In this document: positions 10,805 to 18,558 of the stretch, piece by piece | Layout: each line of letters begins with the position of its first letter | How positions within the stretch are numbered: the first letter of the stretch is position 1 | Source: Streptomyces naganishii JCM 4654 | GTDB taxonomy: Bacteria > Actinomycetota > Actinomycetes > Streptomycetales > Streptomycetaceae | NCBI RefSeq assembly: GCF_014650575.1 | Contig: NZ_BMVF01000002.1 | Span: forward strand, 496,001-560,000 | Length of the DNA stretch: 64,000 nucleotides | Reading direction: 5' to 3' | Translations under genes and position numbers: made by a program | The notes under the pieces: model-generated | The model's database searches: none | What the model saw: the letters and a program-made list of their open reading frames with translations, nothing else | What the model was told of the DNA's origin: nothing

Positions 10805-11453
10805 CCGACTTCGGGAACCGGCCCACCTGTCCCAGCAGCGCGAACAGCTCCGTCGGGGACTGGGTGGTGCCGTCGCCCCCGGCGGCGGCCACCTGCTCCC
10901 GGCGTGCTGCCGCGTTCGAACCGCCGTAGACGAAGACCGGGGTCTTGTCGCCGGCCTCGCGGATCTTCCGGATCAGCGTGAGCCCGGCGTCGGGGGCGAA
11001 CCCCCCGGCCTCGGCGCGGCCCATGTCGGAGATCACGGCGTCGAAGGGCTGCGTTGCCCTCCGCAGGGCCCGCAGACCCTCGTCCGTGGACCGGGCCTGC
11101 ACGACCTCCACGCCCATCGCCTGCAACTGGCCGGCCTGATAGGCGTTGTTGGCGGGCGTGTCGTCGACCCACAGGATCCTGCGCAGGACGCGTTGCGACC
11201 GCGGTTCCGGCTCCTGTCCGGGCCGGGGCCGATCGGTCTGGGCCGTGATGTGCTGCTGGAGCTCCGCGGTGGTCTGGACGATCTGGTCCGTGAACTCCTG
11301 GACCGTCAGTTCGTTGTTGCCGACCTTGAGGCTGAAGGCCCGCTTCCTGAGGATGTCCCGGACGTCCGGAAGCAGCTTCCACACCACCCAGACGGCGAAC
11401 ATGGGCCATGCCAGGCCGGTCAGCGCGTGGATCAACACTGCCGCGTCGCGCAT
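10797..11453 (-). CDS. membrane-anchored receiver-like protein
   Basis: 218 aa from the ATG at 11453, which has a strong GGGGAGG site 6 nt upstream. One N-terminal membrane helix (ALTGLAWPMFAVWVVWKLLP, about 9-28) is followed by a charged linker and a CheY-like fold from about residue 92. That domain has the acidic pair WVDDTPANN, a phospho-acceptor candidate in FDAVISDMGR and a VYGGSN strand. The usual conserved Lys near the C-terminus appears replaced by Gln (TTQSP instead of TKP), so phosphorylation chemistry may be altered. Receiver domains are rarely tethered to the membrane by their own helix. No kinase is adjacent; the divergent neighbour is an XRE regulator. Confidence 0.65.
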   Translation of the reverse strand: MRDAAVLIHALTGLAWPMFAVWVVWKLLPDVRDILRKRAFSLKVGNNELTVQEFTDQIVQTTAELQQHITAQTDRPRPGQEPEPRSQRVLRRILWVDDTPANNAYQAGQLQAMGVEVVQARSTDEGLRALRRATQPFDAVISDMGRAEAGGFAPDAGLTLIRKIREAGDKTPVFVYGGSNAAARREQVAAAGGDGTTQSPTELFALLGQVGRFPKSAT

Positions 11454-11683
11454 CACAGGCCTCCCCGGCCCGGCCCGTACCCTTGCACGATCAACGCTCG
11501 TCCCCCGATTCCCCCGCACGTGCCTGCCCGCCAGGGTAGGGCAACTCGACTGTAGGGGAACCAAGTTGGCGTGCCGCTCCCCGCACCACGGTGACCCCCC
11601 GGACATCACCGGGCGACCGTTCGGGCCCTTTGTCCTCACGCGATGTCAGAGAGCGGTTACCTTCGGTGGCGGAGGTGGATGCC

Positions 11684-12493
11684 GTGTCCGGTGAGAGCAA
11701 CCAGCCGCCCGCCGCGTGGCGCTACGGCGGAGACCAACTCAAGCGCTGGCGCGCGAAGGCGGACGTCACCAGGGAGAAGCTGGCCTCCGCCGCCAACTAC
11801 TCCCCGGAGACCATCGCCTCGATGGAGCGCGGGGTACGCCGGCCGACCTCACGCGTACTGGACGTGGCGGACGAGTTGTGCGGTGCACAGGGGATGCTGA
11901 GTGCCGCGAAGCCGTTCCTGGACCGGGAGCGGTTCCCCGCGCGGGCGCAGGACTTCATGGTGCGGGAGAAGGAGGCGACCAGTATCTGGTCGTACGAAGT
12001 CACCTATATTCCCGGGCTGTTGCAGACGGAGAGGTACGCGCGCGAGCTCATCGACAACCATGTGCCGCCGCTCGACGAGGAGACGGTGAACGAGCGGATC
12101 GCGGCCCGAATGGAGCGGCAGGCCATCCTCGCGGCCCGGAAGCCGCCTGTGGGTCTCAGCTTCGTCCTCTATGAGGCTGTGCTGCGCAGCCCCCAGGTGG
12201 ACGCTGAACAATTGCTCCGTCTGCTGGAAGCGGCCCGGCCGCGGAACGTCGTGGTGCAGGTGCTCCCGTTCGAGCGGGCCACCCCTGCGGCGCTGATGGG
12301 GCCCATGGTGCTGCTGGAGACCCAGGATTACGAGCGATTCGCCTTCACGGAGGGATCATTCGCCAGCGAGCTTTCGGCCGATCCTGGGGTTGTCAGCCGC
12401 GTGACCGAGCGGCTTAGCATGATCCGCACACAGGCCCTCGACCCCGGCGAGTCGGCCCGTTTCATCGAGCGGATGGTGGATCAGCGTGAGTGA
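11684..12493 (+). CDS. XRE-family regulator with DUF5753 domain
   Basis: 269 aa from the GTG at 11684 (GGAGG 8 nt upstream; a TACCTT -10 candidate at 11658-11663). Residues 15-75 are a helix-turn-helix (LKRWRAKADVTREKLASAANYSPETIASMERG). The rest is the DUF5753/Scr1-like domain with SYEVTYIPGLLQTERYARELI and LSFVLYEAVLRSP. These proteins come in many paralogues in Streptomyces, paired with DUF397 proteins as here, and affect development or antibiotic production (WhiJ/AbaA-like loci). They have been compared to toxin-antitoxin pairs. It overlaps the DUF397 gene by 8 bp. Confidence 0.9.
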   Translation: MSGESNQPPAAWRYGGDQLKRWRAKADVTREKLASAANYSPETIASMERGVRRPTSRVLDVADELCGAQGMLSAAKPFLDRERFPARAQDFMVREKEATSIWSYEVTYIPGLLQTERYARELIDNHVPPLDEETVNERIAARMERQAILAARKPPVGLSFVLYEAVLRSPQVDAEQLLRLLEAARPRNVVVQVLPFERATPAALMGPMVLLETQDYERFAFTEGSFASELSADPGVVSRVTERLSMIRTQALDPGESARFIERMVDQRE

Positions 12494-12671
12494 CCAGCTC
12501 AAGTGGTTCAAGTCCAGCTACAGCGACAGTGAGGGCGGCAACTGCGTCGAGGTGGCCCTCTCCACCGCCGTCCATGTCCGGGACTCCAAGATGCCCGCCG
12601 GCCCCCGGCTCCGTGTCACCGCCTCCGCCTGGGCGGCGTTCGTTTCCGTGGTCGGCGGGCCGGCCGTGTGA
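12486..12671 (+). CDS. DUF397 small protein
   Basis: 61 aa with the hallmark start LKWFKSSYSDSEGGNCVEVA, then VHVRDSK and a W(A)AFV end. DUF397 proteins are cognate partners of XRE-DUF5753 regulators and probably modulate their DNA binding. The GTG start lies inside the upstream gene (8-bp overlap), so expression is coupled. Normal length for the family. Confidence 0.9.
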   Translation: MSDQLKWFKSSYSDSEGGNCVEVALSTAVHVRDSKMPAGPRLRVTASAWAAFVSVVGGPAV

Positions 12672-12783
12672 CCCCGAGCACGTTCCGAGTGGTGGCGGTG
12701 CGGCTGGGCATGAGCCGTGCTGAGCAGGGGGCGTCCGGCCGTCTCACCATGCGGCATCGCGGTGGGAGGATCCGGGCGCTCGA

Positions 12784-12789
12784 TAGACT
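12784..12789 (+). promoter_or_regulatory. -10-like hexamer upstream of aspartokinase
   Basis: TAGACT lies 61 bp before the aspartokinase GTG and would give a leader of about 50 nt. The -35 region is poor, so this is a candidate only. Confidence 0.4.
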
Positions 12790-12849
12790 GAGCCGACCGC
12801 ACCGCAGCTGCGTATGTGCGGCAGAACACGGACTGAGCGAGGAGCGCAC

Positions 12850-14127
12850 GTGGGCCTTGTCGTGCAGAAGTACGGAGGCTCCTCCGTAGCCGATGCCGAG
12901 GGCATCAAGCGCGTCGCCAAGCGGATCGTGGAAGCGAAGAAGAACGGCAACGACGTTGTCGTCGTCGTTTCCGCGATGGGCGACACGACGGACGAGCTGA
13001 TCGATCTCGCCGAGCAGGTTTCCCCGATGCCTGCCGGGCGCGAGCTCGACATGCTGCTGACCGCCGGAGAGCGGATCTCCATGGCACTGCTGGCCATGGC
13101 GATCAAAAACCTGGGGCACAAGGCCCAGTCGTTCACCGGCAGCCAGGCAGGAGTCATCACCGACTCGGTCCACAACAAAGCCCGGATCATCGACGTCACG
13201 CCGGGCCGCATCCGCACCGCGCTGGACGAGGGCAACATCGCCATCGTCGCCGGTTTCCAGGGCGTCAGCCAGGACAAGAAGGACATCACCACGCTCGGCC
13301 GCGGCGGCTCGGACACGACCGCCGTCGCGCTGGCCGCCGCCCTCGACGCCGAGGTGTGCGAGATCTACACCGACGTCGACGGCGTGTTCACCGCCGACCC
13401 GCGCGTGGTGAAGAAGGCCCGGAAGATCGACTGGATCTCCTTCGAGGACATGCTGGAGCTGGCCGCGTCCGGCTCCAAGGTGCTGCTCCACCGCTGTGTG
13501 GAGTACGCGCGCCGGTACAACATCCCGATCCACGTCCGCTCCTCCTTCAGCGGGCTGCAGGGCACGTGGGTCAGCAGCGAGCCGATCGAGCAAGGGGACG
13601 AGCAGGTGGAGCAGGCCATCATCTCCGGTGTCGCGCACGACACCTCCGAGGCCAAGATCACGGTGGTCGGCGTGCCCGACAAGCCCGGCGAGGCCGCCTC
13701 CATCTTCCGGACCATCGCCGACGCCGAGATCAACATCGACATGGTCGTGCAGAACGTGTCCGCCGCCTCCACGGGCCTGACGGACATCTCCTTCACGCTG
13801 CCCAAGAGCGAGGGCCGCAAGGCCATCGACGCGCTGGAGAAGAACCGCTCGGGCATCGGCTTTGAATCCCTGCGCTACGACGACCAGATCGGCAAGATCT
13901 CCCTGGTCGGCGCGGGCATGAAGACCAACCCCGGCGTCACCGCGGACTTCTTCACCGCGCTCTCCGACGCGGGCGTCAACATCGAGCTGATCTCGACCTC
14001 CGAGATCCGCATCTCGGTGGTCACCCGCAAGGACGACGTGCCGGAGGCCGTGCGCGCCGTGCACACCGCCTTCGGTCTGGACTCCGACAGCGACGAGGCC
14101 GTCGTCTACGGCGGCACCGGACGATGA
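12850..14127 (+). CDS. ask: aspartokinase, alpha chain
   Basis: 425 aa from the GTG at 12850, with GAGGAG 5 nt upstream. The catalytic half starts QKYGGSSV (KxGGxS, substrate and ATP binding) and contains [24 protein letters not shown] and [13 protein letters not shown]. Residues after about 265 are two ACT domains ([20 protein letters not shown] and [15 protein letters not shown]), the site of Lys/Thr feedback control in this family. It catalyses the first step to lysine, threonine, methionine and diaminopimelate. It is followed by asd, as in many actinobacteria. An internal GTG probably makes a separate beta chain. Confidence 0.95.
   Translation: MGLVVQKYGGSSVADAEGIKRVAKRIVEAKKNGNDVVVVVSAMGDTTDELIDLAEQVSPMPAGRELDMLLTAGERISMALLAMAIKNLGHKAQSFTGSQAGVITDSVHNKARIIDVTPGRIRTALDEGNIAIVAGFQGVSQDKKDITTLGRGGSDTTAVALAAALDAEVCEIYTDVDGVFTADPRVVKKARKIDWISFEDMLELAASGSKVLLHRCVEYARRYNIPIHVRSSFSGLQGTWVSSEPIEQGDEQVEQAIISGVAHDTSEAKITVVGVPDKPGEAASIFRTIADAEINIDMVVQNVSAASTGLTDISFTLPKSEGRKAIDALEKNRSGIGFESLRYDDQIGKISLVGAGMKTNPGVTADFFTALSDAGVNIELISTSEIRISVVTRKDDVPEAVRAVHTAFGLDSDSDEAVVYGGTGR
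13606..14127 (+). other. probable internal translation start for the aspartokinase beta subunit
   Basis: An in-frame GTG at 13606 is preceded by AAGGGGA at an 8-nt distance and would make a 173-aa product consisting only of the two ACT domains ([16 protein letters not shown]...). Corynebacterium and Bacillus aspartokinases are known to be alpha2beta2 enzymes whose beta chain arises from such an in-frame start at the same place. Seen: site and frame. Inferred: actual use. Confidence 0.6.
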
Positions 14128-14203
14128 CCGTCCCACGGCGCGCCCCTCGTCGTACCGCCCGGCGGCGCGTGATCGCCGCCGCTCGCGGCGGAGGCGTACG
14201 ACG

Positions 14204-15256
14204 ATGACCGTCCGACCGACGCTCGCGGTCGTGGGAGCGACCGGAGCCGTCGGCACGGTCCTGCTCCGGATCCTGTCCCAGCGCGCGGACATCTGGGGCG
14301 ACATCCGCCTGATCGCCTCGCCCCGCTCGGCCGGCCGCAAGCTGGCCGTGCGCGGCGAGGAGGTCGAGGTGACGGCCCTTGCCGAGGACGCCTTCGACGG
14401 GGTGGACATCGCCCTGTTCGACGTCCCCGAGGACATCGCGGCCCAGTGGGCGCCCGTCGCGGCGGCCAGGGGCGCGGCGGTGGTCGACAACTCCGCCGCC
14501 TTCCGCCGCGACCCCGACGTGCCGCTGGTGGTGCCGGAGGTGAACCCGGCCGCGCTGCGCAGGCGCCCGCGCGGGATCGTCGCCAGCCCCGACTGCACCA
14601 CCCTCACCATGATCGTGGCGCTGGGCGCGCTGCACGCCGAGTTCGGGCTGCGCGAGCTGGTCGTCTCCTCGTACCAGGCGGTGAGCGGGGCCGGGCAGGC
14701 GGGCATCGAGACCCTGCGCCGCCAGCTGTCCCTCGTGGCGGGCACCCAGCTGGGCACCAACCCCGGTGACGTGCGGCGGGCGGTCGGGGACGGCACCGGG
14801 CCCTTCCCCGAGCCGGTCGCGCTGAACGTGGTGCCGTGGGCCGGTTCCCTGTGCGACGAGGGCTGGTCCTCGCAGGAGATGCGGGTGCGCGACGAGTCCC
14901 GCAAGATCCTCGGCATGCCCCAGCTCCCGGTCGCCGTGACGTGCGTACGCGTGCCCGTGATCACCACCCACTCCCTGACCGTGCACGCCCGCTTCGAGGG
15001 CGAGGTCACCGTCGGCAAGGCGCGGGAGATCATCGCCACGGCCCCCGGCGTGGTGCTGTGCGACGACCCGGCCGCGGGCGAGTTCCCCACGCCCGCCGAC
15101 GTGGTGGGCACCGATCCGACGTGGGTCGGGCGGGTGCGCCGGGCGCTGGACGACCCGACGGCGCTGGAGCTGTTCGTCTGCGGCGACAACCTGCGCAAGG
15201 GCGCCGCGCTGAACACCGCCCAGATCGCGGAGCTGGTGGCGGCCGAGAAGGCGTGA
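14204..15256 (+). CDS. asd: aspartate-semialdehyde dehydrogenase
   Basis: 350 aa. N-terminal Rossmann motif VVGATGAVGTVLL (9-21), catalytic Cys131 in SPDCTTLTM, substrate-binding region SSYQAVSGAGQAG, and a VPVITTHSL segment that probably supplies the catalytic His. It reduces aspartyl phosphate, made by the upstream aspartokinase, to the semialdehyde with NADPH. The ATG at 14204 has GGAGG 9 nt upstream; the 76-bp gap to ask suggests one transcript. The 3' end is part of a threefold tandem repeat. Confidence 0.95.
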   Translation: MTVRPTLAVVGATGAVGTVLLRILSQRADIWGDIRLIASPRSAGRKLAVRGEEVEVTALAEDAFDGVDIALFDVPEDIAAQWAPVAAARGAAVVDNSAAFRRDPDVPLVVPEVNPAALRRRPRGIVASPDCTTLTMIVALGALHAEFGLRELVVSSYQAVSGAGQAGIETLRRQLSLVAGTQLGTNPGDVRRAVGDGTGPFPEPVALNVVPWAGSLCDEGWSSQEMRVRDESRKILGMPQLPVAVTCVRVPVITTHSLTVHARFEGEVTVGKAREIIATAPGVVLCDDPAAGEFPTPADVVGTDPTWVGRVRRALDDPTALELFVCGDNLRKGAALNTAQIAELVAAEKA

Positions 15257-15307
15257 CTCCGGCGACCGAGAAGGCGTGACTCCGGCGCCCGGAGCGCGTG
15301 ACTCCGG
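15245..15307. repeat. three tandem copies of the asd 3' end including the stop codon
   Basis: GAGAAGGCGTGACTCCGGCG occurs at 15245-15264 and 15268-15287; a diverged third copy (GCGTGACTCCGG) follows at 15291-15307. Each copy carries a TGA, spaced 23 and 22 bp, so the extra stops are in different frames. Confidence 0.85.
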
Positions 15308-15700
15308 TCGCAGCTCGGAGTTACCGGCGGGAAACCCCTGGCCCGGACCGAAAGTGTTTGTAGGATTCAAGTAAGAAATAGGGCCGGAAGTGGTGAGGGC
15401 CTTGGTCCGTACCACTTGATCCACGTCGCCTCGGCGTCCGATGATTTCCCTCCCCGTCCTCCGCAACCGCGCGAAGGGCGGGGAGCGTCTTTGCGGTCGC
15501 CCTCCGGGGGCGTGGGGACGCGGCGGGGCGTGGGGACGTCCCGCCGGCCAATGACATAGGGGAAGAGCGGGACGCATGAGGGCATCCGAGGCACCGTCCG
15601 TTGTGCCGCCTGGCGCGAGAACGTTGTCAGTCGCGTCACTCGGCGCGAAACCGGCGCCCGGCGCGTACAACCCCGGCGGGGGCAGACGTGTCCAACTGGC
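15308..15700. other. intergenic region before the SigE-family sigma factor
   Basis: About 390 bp with no convincing gene. It contains an AT-richer patch (TTTGTAGGATTCAAGTAAGAAATAGG near 15357-15382) with a -10-like TAGGAT at 15361-15366, so it probably holds the promoter and a long leader of the sigma-factor gene. A short ORF at 15576 has a plausible ribosome site but an Arg/Pro-rich product that I do not trust. Confidence 0.45.
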
Positions 15701-16405
15701 GTGGCAGAGGTTCTCGACTTCTCCCCCAGTCTCTTCGAGCGGGGGGTATCCCCAGCGGTCGCCCGCGGCACGGCCCTCAGGCCGCCCCGCACGGCGCACC
15801 GCCCGCGCATGCCCGGCGCGCCCGGCGGCATGCCGGTGATCGCGCCCATGCCCGCCGCGCGGCCCGCCCGCATCCCGAACCAGCGTGACGGCGCCGCGGA
15901 CACCGTGGCGGCCGGCACCACCGTCGACCACCTGACCGAGACCTACCGGGCGCACTACCGCTCGCTGCTGGGTCTGGCCGCGCTGCTCCTGGACGACACC
16001 GCCTCCTGCGAGGACGTCGTGCAGGAGGCCTTCATCCGCGTCCACTCGGCCCGCAAGCGCGTCCGCGACCCCGAGAAGACGCTCGCCTACCTGCGTCAGA
16101 CGGTCGTCAATCTCTCCCGCTCGGCGCTGCGCCGCCGCATCCTCGGCCTCAAGCTGCTGTCCAAGCCGATGCCGGACATGGCGAGCGCGGAGGAGGGGGC
16201 CTACGACCAGCTGGAGCGCGACTCGCTGATCAAGGCGATGAAGGGCCTCCAGCGCCGCCAGCGCGAGGTGCTGGTGCTGCGCTACTTCGCGGACATGACC
16301 GAGGCGCAGGTCGCCGAGACGCTCGGGATATCGCTGGGTTCGGTGAAGGCGTACGGCTCCCGTGGCATCGCGGCGCTGCGCGTCGCCATGGGGGCGCCGG
16401 CATGA
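15701..16405 (+). CDS. SigE-family ECF RNA polymerase sigma factor
   Basis: 234 aa as drawn. The first ~70 residues (Pro/Ala/Met-rich) are not part of the fold and the true start is uncertain; ATG codons at about 15809 or later are possible. Region 2 spans TYRAHYRSLLGLAALLLDDTASCEDVVQEAFIRVHSARKRVRDPEKTLAYLRQTVVN in segments, region 4 has LQRRQREVLVLRYFADMTEAQVAETLGISLGSVKAYGSRG. It directs transcription of a stress or envelope regulon. The downstream membrane protein overlaps it by 4 bp (ATGA) and is the likely anti-sigma partner. Confidence 0.85.
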   Translation: MAEVLDFSPSLFERGVSPAVARGTALRPPRTAHRPRMPGAPGGMPVIAPMPAARPARIPNQRDGAADTVAAGTTVDHLTETYRAHYRSLLGLAALLLDDTASCEDVVQEAFIRVHSARKRVRDPEKTLAYLRQTVVNLSRSALRRRILGLKLLSKPMPDMASAEEGAYDQLERDSLIKAMKGLQRRQREVLVLRYFADMTEAQVAETLGISLGSVKAYGSRGIAALRVAMGAPA

Positions 16406-17577
16406 GCGAGAACGGTGAGGGGCGCGAGTCGCACGAGCGGCACGAGCCCTACGCGTGGCACGAGCCGACGCGGCCACAGGAGCAAGAGCACAGCCAATCG
16501 CACGCTGGGAACGACACCGTGAACCACAGCCCCGACGACCTGGGTCCCGGGGGGCTCGACCCGGACGAGCTGGACCTGCGCAGGATGCTGCACCAGGCGG
16601 TCGGCGACGTCGAGCCGCGCGAGGGGACGCTGGACCACCTCAGGCGCGCGGTCCCGGCCCGGCGGGCCCGCAAGCGGCAGGCCGCGGTCGGCATGGCCGC
16701 CGCCGCGCTGTTCCTCGGCACCGCCGTCCCGGCCCTCGTGCACGTCTCCGACTCCACCGGCTCCGACGCCAACCCCGCCATGGCGGGCCAGGCTGCGCAG
16801 TCCCAGGGCGGCACCGGCCAGGGCAAGAACCCGGACGGCGGCCCGAGCGGCGGCGGCGACCCGTCCGGCAAGGCCCCCGACAGGGCCACGTCCGGCAAGC
16901 GGGGCGACCAGAAGGGCGGCAAGGGCGCCGGCACGGGCAACGGCACCGGCGGCGGCACCGGCACCCCGTCCACCACCACCGGCACCGGCACGCCCGCGTG
17001 CACGGCCGCCCAGCTCGGCTCCCCGACCGCCACCGTGGCCGCCCCGGACTCGGCCGGCATCGTCTACGGCACCTTCCACGTGGCCAACATCTCGTCCGCC
17101 AGCTGTACGGTGTCCGGCTCCGGCTCGGTGAGCACCCTGGCTCAGGGCGCGGCCGACGCCACGAAGATCAGCGTGGTGCGGCACTCCGCGGGCGACGCCG
17201 CCACCAGCCTGCCCGACCCCTCGACGGAGGCCTCCGGGCTGATCCTGCTGCCGGGCGCGGCCTACGAGGTGAAGTTCGCCTGGGTGCCCTCGGCGGCCTG
17301 CCCGAGCACCACCGGCGGCGGCACCGACACCGGCGGCACCCAGAGCGGCGCGCCCTCGCCCGACCCGTCGCCCAGCCAGGACGCGGGCGCCACCAACTCC
17401 ACGACCGGCACGGAGACCGGCGCCTCGACCCAGATGGTCAGGGAGGACGGCGCGCCGGCCGACGGCAGCGTGGTGGTCTCGCACACCGCGGAGGCGGGCT
17501 CTCCGACGGTCTCGGCGACGGTGCCGAACGCCTGCTCCGGCACGGTCTACCGCACGGGCGTGCTCGCGGCGTCGTGA
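16402..17577 (+). CDS. membrane protein, probable anti-sigma partner with secreted domain
   Basis: 391 aa. The cytoplasmic N-terminus (about 90 residues) contains LDLRRMLHQAVGDVEPREGTLDHLRRAVPARRARKRQ, split here by function only, which looks like an anti-sigma helical segment. One membrane helix follows (AAVGMAAAALFLGTAVPALV), then a Gly/Thr-rich linker and an outer domain with four cysteines (TPACTAAQLG, SASCTVSG, SAACPST, PNACSG) resembling DUF4232-type domains. Coupling to the sigma gene supports an anti-sigma role, but no zinc motif is present, so this is inference. Its stop codon region is tandemly duplicated. Confidence 0.65.
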   Translation: MSENGEGRESHERHEPYAWHEPTRPQEQEHSQSHAGNDTVNHSPDDLGPGGLDPDELDLRRMLHQAVGDVEPREGTLDHLRRAVPARRARKRQAAVGMAAAALFLGTAVPALVHVSDSTGSDANPAMAGQAAQSQGGTGQGKNPDGGPSGGGDPSGKAPDRATSGKRGDQKGGKGAGTGNGTGGGTGTPSTTTGTGTPACTAAQLGSPTATVAAPDSAGIVYGTFHVANISSASCTVSGSGSVSTLAQGAADATKISVVRHSAGDAATSLPDPSTEASGLILLPGAAYEVKFAWVPSAACPSTTGGGTDTGGTQSGAPSPDPSPSQDAGATNSTTGTETGASTQMVREDGAPADGSVVVSHTAEAGSPTVSATVPNACSGTVYRTGVLAAS

Positions 17578-17647
17578 CCGCGGGGGTGCTCACGGTGTCG
17601 TGACCGCGGGCGTCTCACCGCGGGGTGCTTCACGGCGTCGTGAGCGG
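17560..17647. repeat. tandem copies of the gene end and stop codon
   Basis: A 25-bp unit GTGCTCGCGGCGTCGTGACC(GCGGG) at 17560-17584 is repeated at 17586-17610 with two changes and again, more diverged, at 17625-17647. Each copy contains GTCGTGA, i.e. the TGA stop. Confidence 0.8.
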
Positions 17648-17668
17648 AGAGCGCGCGGGCCCGCTCAC
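17640..17668. terminator. short inverted repeat between convergent genes
   Basis: GTGAGCGG (17640-17647) pairs with CCGCTCAC (17661-17668) around a GC-rich loop. It lies between the convergent membrane protein and SURF1 genes and could serve both. No U-tract, as is usual in this genus. Confidence 0.4.
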
Positions 17669-18447
17669 ACCACGGCGGGCTCCTCGCCCTCCGGCACCAG
17701 CCCCAGCTCGGCGTCCCGCAGGGCCTCCACCTCGCGCCGCACCAGCCGGAACCACATGAACACCACGAACCCGGCGAAGACGAACCACTCGCCGGTGTAC
17801 CCGAGGTTCTGGAAGGCCTTGAGGTCGAGCCCGGTGTTGTCCGGCGCCTTCGCCGGCACCGCCTTCATCCCGGAGTCGGCCTTGTCGAGGGTGATCCACG
17901 CGTCGTAGACGTCGTACGGCACGAGGTTCACCAGTGAGGCCGCGCTGATCGCGCCGGTCTGTCCTGCGGGCAGTCCGCCCTGGGCGGTGACCCCGTTGTC
18001 GCCGGGCGTCTCGGAGGCCTGGAGCGCGCCGGTGACCGTGACCTCGCCGGAGGGCGGGGCGGGCGCCTTGGCCGCGTCGGCGGTTCCGGGCAGCCAGCCC
18101 CGTACGACGGGGAGCGCCTTGCCGGAGTCCGTGCGCAGCAGCGTCAGCACGTAGTACCCGCGCTTGCCGTCCAGCTCGCGGCCGGGGACCAGCAGTTGCG
18201 TGGCGTACCGGCCGGTGGCGGTGGCGCGCATGCCGGAGGTCCTCTTGTCGACGGGCAGCAGCCGCGCCAGCGGCGTCGCCGCCGCGGTGCGGTCCGCGTC
18301 GGCCCGCTGGGTCGCGGCGCGGTGGTCGTGCACCCGTCCCTCGAACCGGCTGAGCTGCCACGATCCCATGAAGATGCAGAAGGGGATCGCCAGCAGGACG
18401 AAGACGTTGATCCCCCACCAGCGGGGCGTCAGCAGAAACCGGTACAC
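17665..18447 (-). CDS. SURF1-family cytochrome oxidase assembly protein
   Basis: 260 aa with the SURF1 pattern: an N-terminal membrane helix (FLLTPRWWGINVFVLLAIPFC), GSWQLSRFEGR (the conserved G-WQ-R), GYYVLTLLRTDSG, VVRGWLPG, and a C-terminal helix (YTGEWFVFAGFVVFMWF). SURF1 proteins help insert heme A or otherwise assemble the aa3 oxidase. The start is the GTG at 18447; TACCGT lies 6 nt upstream, so the mRNA is probably leaderless. It is divergent from the S9 peptidase gene. Confidence 0.85.
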   Translation of the reverse strand: MYRFLLTPRWWGINVFVLLAIPFCIFMGSWQLSRFEGRVHDHRAATQRADADRTAAATPLARLLPVDKRTSGMRATATGRYATQLLVPGRELDGKRGYYVLTLLRTDSGKALPVVRGWLPGTADAAKAPAPPSGEVTVTGALQASETPGDNGVTAQGGLPAGQTGAISAASLVNLVPYDVYDAWITLDKADSGMKAVPAKAPDNTGLDLKAFQNLGYTGEWFVFAGFVVFMWFRLVRREVEALRDAELGLVPEGEEPAVV

Positions 18448-18453
18448 ACCACA

Positions 18454-18552
18454 ACGGTACGGTGCCGTCCGGCGGTGGCGGCGCACTGGGGGTCGAAGTT
18501 GTCCACAGGCTGGGGAAGGGGGCGGCGCGTTTCGGCTCCGGCCAGGCAATAT
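18454..18552. promoter_or_regulatory. divergent leaderless promoters, SURF1 and S9 peptidase
   Basis: On the minus strand TACCGT (18459-18454) is 6 nt before the SURF1 GTG. On the plus strand CAATAT (18547-18552) is 6 nt before the peptidase ATG. Neither start has a ribosome-binding site, which fits leaderless transcripts. The TSS positions are inferred. Confidence 0.5.
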
Positions 18553-18558
18553 GGGGCC

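Noticed and set aside
15576..15839. Small ORF before the SigE-family sigma factor
   Set aside because: It has a plausible ribosome site, but the product is Pro/Arg/Ala-rich and overlaps the sigma-factor frame.
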